DNA from: Chara braunii
Taxonomy: Eukaryota > Streptophyta > Charophyceae > Charales > Characeae
Assembly: GCA_003427395.1 (NCBI GenBank)
Contig: BFEA01000264.1
Coordinates: forward strand, 141,267 to 205,266
Reading direction: 5' to 3'
DNA: 64,000 bases
Position numbers and translations under genes: made by a program. Under the pieces are notes generated by a model that ran no database searches, had not been told where the DNA came from, and saw nothing but the letters and a program-made list of their open reading frames with translations. This document shows positions 52,810 through 63,648 of this stretch, one piece after another. Numbering within the stretch: position 1 is the first letter of the stretch; every line of letters starts with the position of its first letter.

Positions 52810-55247
52810 GTTTGGTGGGTCTGGTCGGTATGTTTATGGATTTGACCGGAGCCCCCCGTGACTACTGGGGTTTTCCTCCTCCTTCCTGTACCAGACGATT
52901 CCCGAGGTGCAAACCAAGGAGAGGTCAGGTTGTCTTGGCAAAAAAGAGATGACAAGTTCCTCCCTTTTAACTTCTGGTTACATTCTGCCACAAAATCTGC
53001 AGGCAGACCATCATCCAAATGAATGCTTGTCAGGTTTGGGTTGTCTGTCCTATCGAACCATCTCCTTGGAACCCATACCACTCCTTCACTCTCCAGCACT
53101 GGGAAAGCATCTGGAGGTAGGCGCAAGTCCACAAAAGGGACGTACAACCGGTGACAGACACCAGCCGGAAACTGCCAGACTGCTCTCCCCATTGTAACAT
53201 TGGGGACGATGCGGCACGAGAATCTGTTTTTCAATAGCCTCTTGACGCAGTCCAGGATCAACTCAGTATTCGGCGGTAACTTTGTCGAGAAGGCAGCCAT
53301 TCCAACGCTTCTGTCTCCCATGTCAAAACACGGACCTAGGGACCCCTGAGTGTCTGGGACACAAATAACAGGTACAATCCTTTTGGACGAGTTGGCCTGC
53401 TCCTTCGGGACAGAAGACAAGCCTGTCATGTTCTCCATGCTAGGCTCCATCCCTTGATCCTGGTTCAACTTCCACAAGGTTTCTGATGCAGGGAGGATGG
53501 AGGAGGCCGATGATTCCCCATATGAGAAGTTGTACGATTTGGACGACTTCTCCTCTGTTATGCCTTCCTGGCAAGTGCGTCGCTGTTTCGTAGGGCATTT
53601 CGAACCTCTTAGGGAGAGGTGTTCTAACGGGTGTTGAATTTCTTCCTCTACCTATCCCCCACCAGATACATTCCCTCTGTTGATATTCTGCTGCAGTAAA
53701 TTTTTATCAGCTGCATTTTCCGGCGTCTTACTTCAGCCTGGATCTCGTGACGGCTGTTCCTAAACCCCCCTTTCTTGAACTACCGGCGATTGGCTACCAC
53801 CCCCACTGTTCTGCCCTTCTTTTGTACCGGAGATGACGGGTTGTTTGGTAGCTGCCACCGATGTTTGCGTGAATGGATGGACTGTGCTCTGACCCTGGGC
53901 GGGTGAGACTCCCGGAGGGGGCGGTTCCGGTTCGAAAATTGGATTGTTCCTGCTGCCGCTAAATGATGGAGATCCCCCGCCCATGATCGGGCCCGACATA
54001 ACGAATTTCCTGTTAAAAAGGTCTGGGCCCATCTGTATCCCGAATCCAGGGAACATGAACGGTGGGAAACCAGACTGTCCCCCGACAGTTCCATTTAGGA
54101 ACCCATATGACATGTAACCCTGTTGTGGTGTAACGTGCGTTGGGGTCGAGCCATGGGTCAAACCTGTCATGGGTACGTGCGGGTGTCCCATGTGGTTCCT
54201 ACCAGGAAACCCAGGATTCAGACAATTTCCGGGGTTAGACCCTGATGGTACCGATGATGGTGCTTGTGTATGTTGCTGTGGATGCGCCGGGTGTAGGCTT
54301 TTCATAGCTGTCGACGAGACCGGTGCAGCCTGCAAGGGCGCCGGTGCTGGTCGAGGTCTCTGCCCTGGTGGTGCGTTTCTCCCTGAGCCTGTTGCCGGCG
54401 TAGCACCTTGTGTGTGCATATAATGCTGAGGATGACGCGGACAAGCCGTGCTATCCTCTGTATGGTAAAACCATTTGCATTTCTTACACCACTCCGTGGC
54501 CTGAGAGACGAATTCCAACTTAAAAACTTCCCCATCTTTCTCAAATTCCAGCTCTTCCTTCCACGTCTGCCTTGCCTCAGGGGCGAGGTCAAGTTTGACG
54601 TTCATCAGACGAGGAAAGTGATTGTCCTTCTGAGGTGGGTACATTTTGACAATCTTAGCCATGGAATTTTCGACCGCCCGGTGCAAGTGAAGCATAGCAC
54701 GCAACGATACCCTTATGGCCATTACCCAGAACTTACCTGCTGCCTCCGGGGCTCGAAGGTCGTCCAATTCTTTCTTTGTTGACCACTTTCGGAATTGGAC
54801 CAGGTAGCGAATGTCAGAACTACCCTGAGTGTTAGGGTCTCTGAAAACGATTGTATCCGAACCTTTTTGAATCATGAATTCAGCGATATCCTTTGTCGTG
54901 GCCACATAAGAAAAAACGTTAGCACCTTCAAATTTAATCCTACCACGTTTCAGTGAAGGGTTGACGTTAGGGTTAGCGTACCACCCATCCTCATAAATAC
55001 GAATTAGTATTTCCTTTATCTTATTTGGTAGTTCCCTCGAATCCCCTTGAAAGATGACAACTACTATCCTTTCTTTCAACCACTTTACCACTACGTCATC
55101 CACTCTTGAATTAAGCGTAATTTTCGCCATCCGACCCTCCACCACACACGTCCCATGATCTAGTCCTTCAGGGAAGATTCCGTCTTCCATACACTTTTGG
55201 ACCATCTCCCTGATACGCTCCTCTTCCGGGTCAGGGGGCGAATTCAT
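52806..55247 (-). pseudogene. LINE B ORF1 with three nonsense codons
   Basis: The best start is the ATG at 55247 (MNSPPDPEEERIREM); the frame is also open from 55286. A single frame extends to the TGA at 52808-52806. It is interrupted by TAG (53760-53762), a TGA about 27 nt further on and a later TAG upstream of 53477, with no frameshift. The N-terminal domain matches LINE A ORF1 (VEGRMAKITLNS, VKWLKERIVVVIFQGD, RIYEDGWY, KRGRIKFEG). A zinc knuckle follows (CKKCKWFYHTEDSTAC), then a P/G/Q-rich linker, then the shared C-terminal domain (IVPVICV; LESEGVVWVPRRWF). The role is LINE RNP formation. Confidence 0.85.
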
Positions 55248-55286
55248 CTTATAGTGCACGCACTCTACCAAATAGATAAGAGTCAA

Positions 55287-56300
55287 ACCAAATGATACTT
55301 ACGGGACGGGTAGATACCAGCCCTGGTCCGTGCCCTGTCTTTCAGGAAGTTGCAACGGGAACCTCTGCACTATAACGGCCAGCTGAAGTAAGACTAAAGG
55401 CCAGAGAGGCGTCTTTTCCTTCAACAGGGATGGTAGACAAACCTATCGCAGGCTCAAGTTACCTAGCATAGCGAGATGTGTGGGAGAGATTTTACCATTG
55501 GGACATAGGTCCTGTACTTGCCGTCGCCCTGGACTGTTCTCCCACGCCTGTTCTTCTTCCTTAATGTTAAACCTTAGCTCACTGTAAATCCGCTTCCAAG
55601 TCTCCAAAGACTATAATTGTCTCCCTTCAGGAGGTGCATGGCTTGGCCCCCCGGATCGCCGAAGGTTCCATCCCGCCAGCGAGTTGGTCAATAGACAGTT
55701 CCCTTATTACCGCCATACAGGGCCTCTCGCCCCTCCCTCGTCAAGCTAGCAGGTGGCGTTTCCCATGTGGAACGACGAAGTACTCTGTATGTTCGTCTTA
55801 AATCACCGCCTGCTGTCTCTCTTGAGACTTAATACTTCATCGCCAGTCTCCACACATCGTCTTCCGGTCTTGCCAACCCTACTTCGGGTATGCTCCCTCC
55901 AGCTTCAACTCTTAACTCCCAGACAGGCGCCAAAGCGTCAATTCACTTTGTTCCCATGATGTTATGAAGACCCCAGGGACTCTCCAATGACTCCTATACC
56001 TCCCACGCACTTGGCTATGGTTGGCGTCAACAGATAGACGCGAGGTGGTGGTCGGCTCATTCCCCCACAGCCATTGCAGGGAAATGACGAGAAAGCGCCG
56101 ACGGTCCCACCGTAGACAGCGCACTGCGGACCGCTACCGAGCGCCCGTCACCGCGCCCCCGCTTCGACCCTGAGATTTGCAAATCCCAGCAAATCAGGCC
56201 AACAGACAGCATTTTTGGGGGGAAATGGCCAAATCTCCTAATGTAACTGTGTCGGGTCGTTGCGTGTAGGTTTACTTGGGTTGTCTTTCCCCCAATTAAG
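55287..56300 (-). other. Possible LINE B 5' UTR and flank
   Basis: No gene recognised on either strand. The element's 5' end cannot be fixed from sequence alone. Confidence 0.35.
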
Positions 56301-56469
56301 GGCGGCCGCGCCACACCACTGTCCAAACGAAAAAAGAAAGAATTCATGTTCCCCAGAAAGTAATAAGATGCATCCGTTGCTATTCATAAGAACGGATGCA
56401 TCTTGCCACGCTCTGCGTGAAGATGCACTCGAACGTTTTTCGTTTCAAAAGGCTGTGTGGCGAGCCCCT
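56301..56469. mobile_element. Inverted-repeat element with a central GATGCATCCGTT hairpin, better copy
   Basis: The left end GCGGCCGCGCCACACCACTG plus TCCAAACGAAAAA pairs with the right end (reverse complement GGGCTCGCCACACAGCC, then TTTTGAAACGAAAAA). The centre holds AGATGCATCCGTT...AACGGATGCATCT at 56367-56403. It is a relative of 44841-45017. Confidence 0.65.
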
Positions 56470-56792
56470 GAGTTCCAAAGATTGTTTTGAAACTTGGAAC
56501 AGAGGTAATCTACGAGCTATTTTCCTCTTCGATTCGGGCTTTTTTTTTTTTTTTTTTTTTTTGAAACTGAGCTAAAGTCCTCTCTCAATTTCACCTTTCA
56601 CTACCTAGCTACCTCCTATTTTCCCCTTTGATTCAGGGTTACATCGCATTTTTTCTCCGGATGAAATTTAAAAAAAATGTTGTTTCCGCATTGCAAATGG
56701 CTCAATGGTACACAGTACTACTCGCCCATCTACCCGTCAGAAAACGGAGCATGTCTTTGCATCCTCAAGGAATCAGACGTTGAAAATACCGT

Positions 56793-56953
56793 CAGGGGCC
56801 AAGTCCAACTAGCAGCGTTGAGCTACCTCAACGCCTGAATCTGGAAGTGTTGGTGGAGACGTGCAGTTTAGGAAACTCAACACCCTTTCTGCACATCTCC
56901 GCAAAAGAGTCCAGATTCAGGCGTTGACGTAGCTCAAGTGGGACTTGCCCCCA
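56793..56953. mobile_element. Inverted-repeat element, CCNGGGGC family, about 160 bp
   Basis: The left end CAGGGGCCAAGTCCAACTAG and the right end, reverse complement CTGGGGGCAAGTCCCACTTG, continue inward on both sides as AGCTACxTCAACGCCTGAAT. The inverted repeats are therefore about 50 bp long. It shares its inner sequence with the copy at 63476. Confidence 0.75.
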
Positions 56954-58217
56954 GGGGTTACCCCTTTATACAAAAAGAAGGGAGTTAAGAGAAAAACAGG
57001 GTGTAGCTAATCTAAAAATAGCACACAAAATGGAAACAGCATACCTAGTAGAAGGGTCAGTTTAAAAAATAAATTAATTAAAAAAAAAGAAAAAGAAAAA
57101 AGGTCAGTTTCCACAAAATAGCGCTTTCATAGAAAGGCAATGCAGGTTTTTACCACACGATGGGGACATTTTTCGGGGCTCGCATCAGTGGACTGTCTTC
57201 CGGGTCGATCACCCTCTCTGGCTTTCTCGGGGCTTTTCCTGTGATTCATCACACAGGTTTGTACATTCGTATAATTACAGTGCTGTAGGATTGTGACACG
57301 GTGATTGCCGTAAACAGCTGCCGTTAATATAGGAGAGCTACGTACGATTGTTAGTTGTATATACAGGTTCTTTTCGTGTGATCAAGCATATACCTTTGTA
57401 GATTTGTAGTGTGATAGATGTGTAGCACTACGATACGGTTGATGCTGTACGCAGCTGCCGTTGATATGGAATATTAGGATATGGCTGAGAGATGTAAATG
57501 GTCGCTTTTTACAACCTTTATACTTAGAAGAAGGTCGCTGCCCCTGATACAGCTGAGGTATAGTCGTGGTATGAGCTTTGCCTGGCCGAAGAGCCTAGCT
57601 CAGCTCAGTGCTGCAGCGACTTTTTGTAAGGGCCTAGGTAAGGGAGAAAGGGACAGCCCGGAGATAGCTTTTTCGCCATTGAAACGCAGTGTTCTACAGT
57701 CTGCTCTTTTTTTTTTTTTTTTTTTCCGGCACAAAAGCGGAAACCGGGAAGAGTAGGAAAAGGGGGAAGGAGAAGTGTATATTCCGTGCTTTTAACGGTA
57801 GGAGGAGAGGTGATCAGTATCCGCCGGAAGAGAAGGAATATAGGGTTAAAGGAAGGCACTGAGAGCTCGCTGGGCAGTATCCTTTTACGGAAAAGAACAA
57901 ATAGCCGAATGATTCGTCGCTCGCTTCCGAGATTCTCGTTTTCACCCTCCCGCTTCTCTCCCATGCGCTATTTTCTGTCAAGCTTACCACACCCACCTCA
58001 CACACTCTTCTTGGCCCATTAATTTCGGAACTTGGGCCCTTGAAGGGCTTAATCACACCCCCCTCCTCNTCTACTCNTTTTCAAGACCGAGANTAGGTAC
58101 GTCCTCCATTGAATNNAGAAGCGGTGGCTACAAGAACGAAAGTGAGAGTCNNCCACAGNAAGAGCCAGGAGNTCTGGCAGATTAAGGATAGTTTGAAGAA
58201 ACAGNGGAGGGATTCTG
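56954..58217. other. Unassigned spacer
   Basis: No recognisable gene. Small duplications occur: ACAGCTGCCGTTRATAT appears near 57313 and 57450. Isolated N bases lie at 58069-58223. Confidence 0.4.
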
Positions 58218-58407
58218 ATGGAGTTGAACGTGCNGTGCTTAATCTGTGGGTGTGAACTAAGATGGGTCTGTGTGATAGGGCAGTGCCATCGGCCTCAAAA
58301 AGGTGATGGTGAGGTGTTGAGAGCAAATGATGTCGATCTGAGGAATACACGGGATGATATTCACAGTTCAGGGGGAGATGATGATGATGCTAATAATGAT
58401 GATGTTA

Positions 58408-58448
<41 letters not shown>

Positions 58449-58835
58449 AATGGTGATATGAATGGTTGGAATCTTTGGTATCAGAAGACTGGGGATAATG
58501 ATAATGATGCGGATAATGAATCATTGGAACCGTTGGAATCACCTCAAAATGGTGACGATGATGGTGATGATGATGATGATGAGGATGATGATGATGATGA
58601 TGATATGAATTGTTGGAATCAGAAGACTGGAGATGAAGAAAGGGAAGATGATAGCGCGGGTCTGGGCGGTACTGTCTATTGGGTTAAGAAGAGAAGTGAA
58701 GACAGGAGTGTGGATTCCAAAGGTGCCAACGACATGAAAGGCAGTGAGCGGAAGGAGGCCGAAGACAACAGTGTTGAAAAAGCTCGTAACTGGCAGGGGA
58801 AGAGAAGGGATTGGAGAATTCCTTGGTGCAGAGAG

Positions 58836-58925
<90 letters not shown>

Positions 58926-58961
58926 GAATCACTGAACATCATTGAGCAGAGGGATCATTGA
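58218..58961 (+). CDS. Asp-rich low-complexity ORF containing GAT and GA repeats
   Basis: The ATG-initiated frame has about 247 codons. After 40 ordinary residues it has two poly-Asp blocks encoded by (GAT)n, linked by near-repeats of WNLWYQKTGDNDND and CWNQKTGDEERED. A charged K/E/S segment follows, and the end runs through (TG)n and (GA)n microsatellites. The WN..QKTGD repeat suggests some coding history, but microsatellites alone can keep a frame open. No family recognised. One N base lies in codon 6. Confidence 0.3.
58838..58921. repeat. (TG)n(GA)n compound microsatellite
   Basis: About 30 bp of TG followed by about 52 bp of GA. Confidence 0.95.
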
Positions 58962-59269
58962 ACATTCGCTGAGGGGTCACACACCTCCATGAAGTGGTTA
59001 TTGATAGAACCAAAGGCAGTTGCCAAAAGGATAGGCTTGCTCCGGCTATGTTGATCATTATCTAGGGGCTAGTCTTCACTTGTTGAGCTAATTGGGGAAC
59101 TTTGTGATCCTCAGAATTGGTTGTTACAAGTCTGGGTACAGTGGGTAGTGGGACTAGATGCTAACTCATTTCAGACGCCTTAGGGTGAAGAGGTTCCAGT
59201 TTTCGCTGATAGCCCAGAGAGTCTTTGAACTTTGAGAAGTTACGGGATATTTTTTCCATTGGAAGGGAC
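58962..59269. other. Unassigned spacer
   Basis: No gene or repeat seen apart from the approach to the tail element at 59270. Confidence 0.35.
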
Positions 59270-59427
59270 GCTGGACCCAATTTCCAGCAGGTGCAGCTCC
59301 CCGCCAATAGAAATGAGCCATTGAAACCTTGCCGGCTTCTACCCTCTGGGGCTCTTACCACCCAAGGGGTAGAAGACCTGGCCCTGAACAATGATTAATT
59401 TAAAAACAAAAACAAAAACAAAAAAAA
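59270..59427 (+). mobile_element. LINE-type 3' tail fragment
   Basis: The hairpin GCTGGACCCAATTTCCAGC (59270-59288) is followed by AGGTGCAGCTCCCCGCCAAT, as at 44421 and 63269. It ends in an (AAAAAC)n-type A-rich tail at 59402-59427. No coding part precedes it, so it is a 5'-truncated insertion. Confidence 0.65.
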
Positions 59428-59736
59428 GTGGCGGGGCCAAAGTTTTGTTGCAAAAAAAAAAAAAAAAAAAAAAAACATCTTCCGTTGCAGCTTTACAGGT
59501 CCCAGTAGTTTCAGAGGTCCCACTTTCGCTGCAAAATTGCAAAAATACATCTTTCGGACGCCGGCACATTTCCCCTGGGAAACTTCCAAAATGTGTTATT
59601 TTCGCAATTAGCCCTTCGTAAAATATAGCCGCTCCGAGCTCACAGGTCGATTGCAAGGCAAGTGATGCAAGCAAAATGATTTTGTAGCCCTTCTGAAAAG
59701 AAGGGCTATCGTCAGCGCTTCCGACCGAACTACCGT

Positions 59737-59995
59737 CGTCACCCGAATAAAACGCCGGGTCATTATAGCTGCATTTGGCCCAACTTTCAGACCAGATGCA
59801 GCGATAATGACCGGGCGTTCTATTCGAGTGAAGACGGTAGTCTACATCCGCCGACCAGCAACCAATTTACCTGCGTAGGCCAATTCTTCAGAATAGAAGG
59901 ACCGGTCTTTACAGTTGTTATGTGGTGGTATTTTCAGCCTAAATAAAGCCCTAACGACCGGTCGTTCTATTCGGTAAGACGACGGTCGCGACCTT
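59737..59995. mobile_element. Foldback element
   Basis: The arm CTACCGTCGTCACCCGAATA plus AAACGCCGGGTCATTATAGC (59740 on) is matched in reverse by GCGATAATGACCGGGCGTTC plus TATTCGAGTGAAGACGGTAG ending near 59832. That is an inverted repeat of about 45 bp with a short loop. A third related arm, GACCGGTCGTTCTATTCGG, appears near 59961-59979, so an outer inverted pair is also possible. Confidence 0.65.
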
Positions 59996-60037
59996 CACAA
60001 CGATTCCTCACGCAGAGAGTTTAACTCCAATAGATAT

Positions 60038-60109
<72 letters not shown>

Positions 60110-60631
60110 TATCTCTTTTTATCCATTTTTTTTAAAATATTTATTTTTAAGATATCTCTTTATATACTAATTAAGAGGTTAGGTTCGACAAACCGGACCG
60201 AAGCAATCATAATCAAATAGATATTCCAGGTTGTCTTCTTCTTCTTCTTCTTCTTTTCTTTTTTTTTTTTCCTTTTTTTTTTTTTAATTTTATCTGCCTT
60301 CATCTCGTGCAAAACTCACTAGCACAAAAAGTTGAGTCCTTCTCAGTGCCTCACAGCAAGATTAAGTATTCACGTACGGAGCAAAAAAAAAAAAAAAAAG
60401 GGAAACATCAAAGTCCGTATGCAGCTCGAAAAAAATCAGATTACTTACTTTTTGCATAGATGGACGGTTCACAATTCCAAAAAAAATAAAAAAAGAAGAA
60501 TATCCCACAACGTTCTCAACTACTTAAAAAATAAACAAACAAATAAACAAACAAATAAACAAACAAATATAAAAATAAACAGACAAATAAAAAAATAAAC
60601 AACTAAACAAATCAATAAACAAACAAAAACA
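59996..60631. repeat. Homopolymer and simple-repeat tract
   Basis: A run of about 65 T lies at 60042-60106. (TTC)n/T-rich sequence follows around 60236-60284, an A run at about 60383-60398, and (AAACAAAT)n at about 60528-60622, just before the LINE C fragment. No gene. Confidence 0.7.
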
Positions 60632-62893
60632 CTTCAGCAGATTCCAGGTTGGGCTTAAAGAATTAGCCCACAAGAACCTCCGAAAAATACAGATTTCCTC
60701 CATCCCAGAGGAAGCAATCCCGGTCTGCTCGCTCTTTGCAGACGATCTCACCATAATGGCAGATGCAACACACGAAAACATGCGAGAACTCCAAACGCTA
60801 ATGGACCGCTTCTGTCTTCTATCAGACATGACCGTCAATTGGGGCAATAAGACACAGGGATGGTGGGTACATTACCAGGGGGGGAGACCGCCAGAAAATC
60901 CTAGGGTCAGATGGTTGCCTATAGAGGCCCCTATTAGAGTTCTGGGGGGTTAAATGACAGCAGAGGGGAGGCCACCCTTGAATGACGAGTGGCTTACTAA
61001 ACCGGTACTAGAAAAATTGAATCAGTGGAAAGACAAACAGACTTCCTTAATAGGCCGCTCCTTAGTGATTAATAATGTGGTTCTAGCAGTCCTCTGGTAC
61101 AAAACAACGATCTGGACCCTCAGTAAATCGGCAGCCGCCGCTCTCCAGAGACAGGTGGCTGCCTTTTTATGGAGAGGCAACCACGAGTGCTCGAGAGTCA
61201 TTAGCAGAGTAGCCTGGAGGTCAGTTATACAACCCAAAGATAGAGGGGGATTAGGGATCATTGATCCAGCTACCCAGGTAATGGCCTTAGCTCTCCAATG
61301 GCTAAAAGGCCTATTGTTCTCTACACAGGCGCCATGGATACCCCTTGCACTGCAGCAAATCGCCCGGCTGGCACCGTTAGCCCCCGCCGGGGTGGAGGCT
61401 GAGACATGGTTGGAGGACAGATTCTGGACCATTCCTAGGAAACCGACAAAGATAAGCAATAAAGAGGAATCAGACAGACAAGCAACAAGACAAGACCTGA
61501 AAAATGACCCTCTTTGGCCCACCATTCTAATAACATGGCGTAAACTGCCTTTCCCAGACAAGATCCCGCCTAAACGCTGGGAGGAAGTGGCCCGACAACC
61601 CTTGTTTGGAAACCGATGGATAACGGATTAGTCTAGCCGAGTTCTCCACAGCAGCGAGGCCCCCTGGAAGGGGTCCTGAGAGTTAAAGATATATGGGATC
61701 AAGACATCAAAGACTGGCTGTCGGAAGTCCGTCTGAGGGAGAAGCTAAGGTACTGCCACAAGGTTGGAGAGGCTTTGGATACGGTGGTCTTCGCTATCCC
61801 CCTAGATTGGGTCCGGATTCTTCGAAGAGGACCATCGCTGGAGGAAGGGGATTGGGTGGGCTTTAGGGAGACAGAAGGGGTAATTGGGAACGTAGTATAT
61901 ACCCGTTCTGCGAGAGGGGTGTGGGAACAGGAAGTGGTGGCCAACCTCTTCAGAATAAAGGAAGATAACAGTTTGGAACGNGTACGACCAGACGTAACAG
62001 AATGGTTCCCAGAGCCAGAGGTATTCCGGATCAGGGTACTTAAGGAAAAAGACGGGTGGAAGGCTTACAAACCAAACAAGCCAATTCAGGATCTCCCCCT
62101 GGACCCAAATGAGTGGGTATGGACAATACAATATGGAAGAGGAAGATCTGGGGTAAGGCGGCTGCACACCCTTTCGGTTAAAACTACATACAGGATGCTG
62201 AGACCAAGAGTTAACCTGAAGGATGTGGTGGAGGCGCGCTGGATGAAACATCTGAACATAGGGAGAGATACCTTGAGGACGGTTAAATGGTTTAAAGCCA
62301 ATAAGGCTATGCCTGCTAAACTCGCCTCTCTTCAATGGCAGGTAGACCACAGGTGCCTGCCAACAAATGACTGGTTAATAGACAGAACACAACTGGAACA
62401 AAAAGGATTGGCGCTCCCCTGGTGTAGGCTGTGTATAGAATCCTTCCCATCTAGGAAATGGCCTGAGACCATTTAGCATATATTCTTACAATGTCCGGCA
62501 GCAAAATGGTTGTGGAGATGGTGGGACCGTCTCTGGACACGAATGGGCACCTCACAGCCCTGGCCATGGGACTGGCGAGCACTCCTCTGTGAAGCATGGA
62601 CCCCACCAGAGGCTACCACCTTTGAAGAGAACATGTTTAAAGTGGGACGCCGAGCCATTCTCTGGGCCATCTGGTGGCGCCGGTGCACACTGGAAATGGA
62701 AGGAGTGCTACGTGATGGCACGAAGTTCATCAACTCAATAAAGGAGCAAATTCAGGAAAACATTACCATTCAATGGGAAAAAATTAAACAGAAGATAGCA
62801 TTCTTCACTCAAGACAGGAAATCAAACAAACCATTGAAGGATTCAGCAAGGACTGGCTGGGTAGGGAAGAAGGGGGATGGATTGCAAAGGTAG
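60632..62893 (+). pseudogene. LINE C ORF2 3' fragment (reverse transcriptase end and C-terminal region)
   Basis: The fragment begins inside the reverse transcriptase (FSRFQVGLKELAHKN), reaching the catalytic FADDLTIM at about 60736. It continues through the thumb and connection region (SLIGRSLVINNVVLAVLWYK, RGGLGIIDP) to a zinc region CRLC...HIFLQCPAAKWLWRWW near 62430-62520. Breaks: TAA at 60951-60953, a frame change near 61630, TAG at 62474-62476, and one N at 61981. The endonuclease and ORF1 are absent, consistent with 5' truncation. The sequence is clearly more distant from LINE A and B than they are from each other. Confidence 0.85.
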
Positions 62894-63417
62894 AGTGGAG
62901 TGGAAGGGAGAAGGGGGGGGCGAGATAGGAGACGNGGAAAGGGACTACCATTTGAGCTTCAGGGACTGGAAGAAGATCGAACCCGCATTCCCAATCAGGC
63001 CCCTTGGAGACTTTGTTGATTTTTTTCCCCCCTCACCGCAGGCTGTAGTAGGCATGGATTGGTATGGGGGGGGGGGGAGGGTGAAATGATCAGATAGGGA
63101 CTGGGGATTGGTAGGAGAGTGGTGGAGCTAGGACACAACAGTAGGTATCTGGCACCCGGGTCGGGATGAAGAGGCTCCCCTCTCTCTCATCTTCCCTTAT
63201 CTACCCACAACCCATAAAACCCGAACTGTTCTCAACTGCATAAACTGTTCTGATGTTGCATAAGGAAGGCTGGACCCGTTTTCCAGAAGGTGATGCTCCC
63301 CACCAATAGATGGAGCCCATCCCAAGGTGCTAGTGGTGTCTGCTCTTATCAGCACCACTAACACGGAGGGAGAGTTAAAAAAAAAAGCCTTCTTATGAGA
63401 AAAAAAAAAAAAAAAAA
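62894..63417 (+). mobile_element. LINE C 3' UTR and A-rich tail
   Basis: Contains the shared hairpin GCTGGACCCGTTTTCCAGA (63269-63287) and GATGCTCCCCACCAATAGAT. It ends in A runs at 63377-63386 and 63400-63417. This links the tail motif seen at 44421 and 59270 to a real LINE. Confidence 0.75.
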
Positions 63418-63475
63418 CCCTCCACGAAGCTATGCAGTATGTAACCGGCGGCGTTCACTAAAGAGTCGACCGCCA

Positions 63476-63648
63476 CCAGGGGCAAAGTCCCAGTGGCATC
63501 ATNGAGTTTCCTCAACGCCNGAATCTGGACGTGATTGTGGAGATGTGCAGATATCGCCATGAGTATCCTCAACCGCACATAGCCCCAAACACGTCCANAT
63601 TCNGGCGTTGAAGAAACTNAACGAGTGCTAGTGGGACTTGGCCCCAGG
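63476..63648. mobile_element. Inverted-repeat element, CCNGGGGC family, about 173 bp
   Basis: The left end CCAGGGGCAAAGTCCCAGTG and the right end, reverse complement CCTGGGGCCAAGTCCCACTA, continue inward through CTCAACGCC.GAATCTGGAC on both sides despite a few N bases. It is the same subfamily as 56793-56953. Confidence 0.75.
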
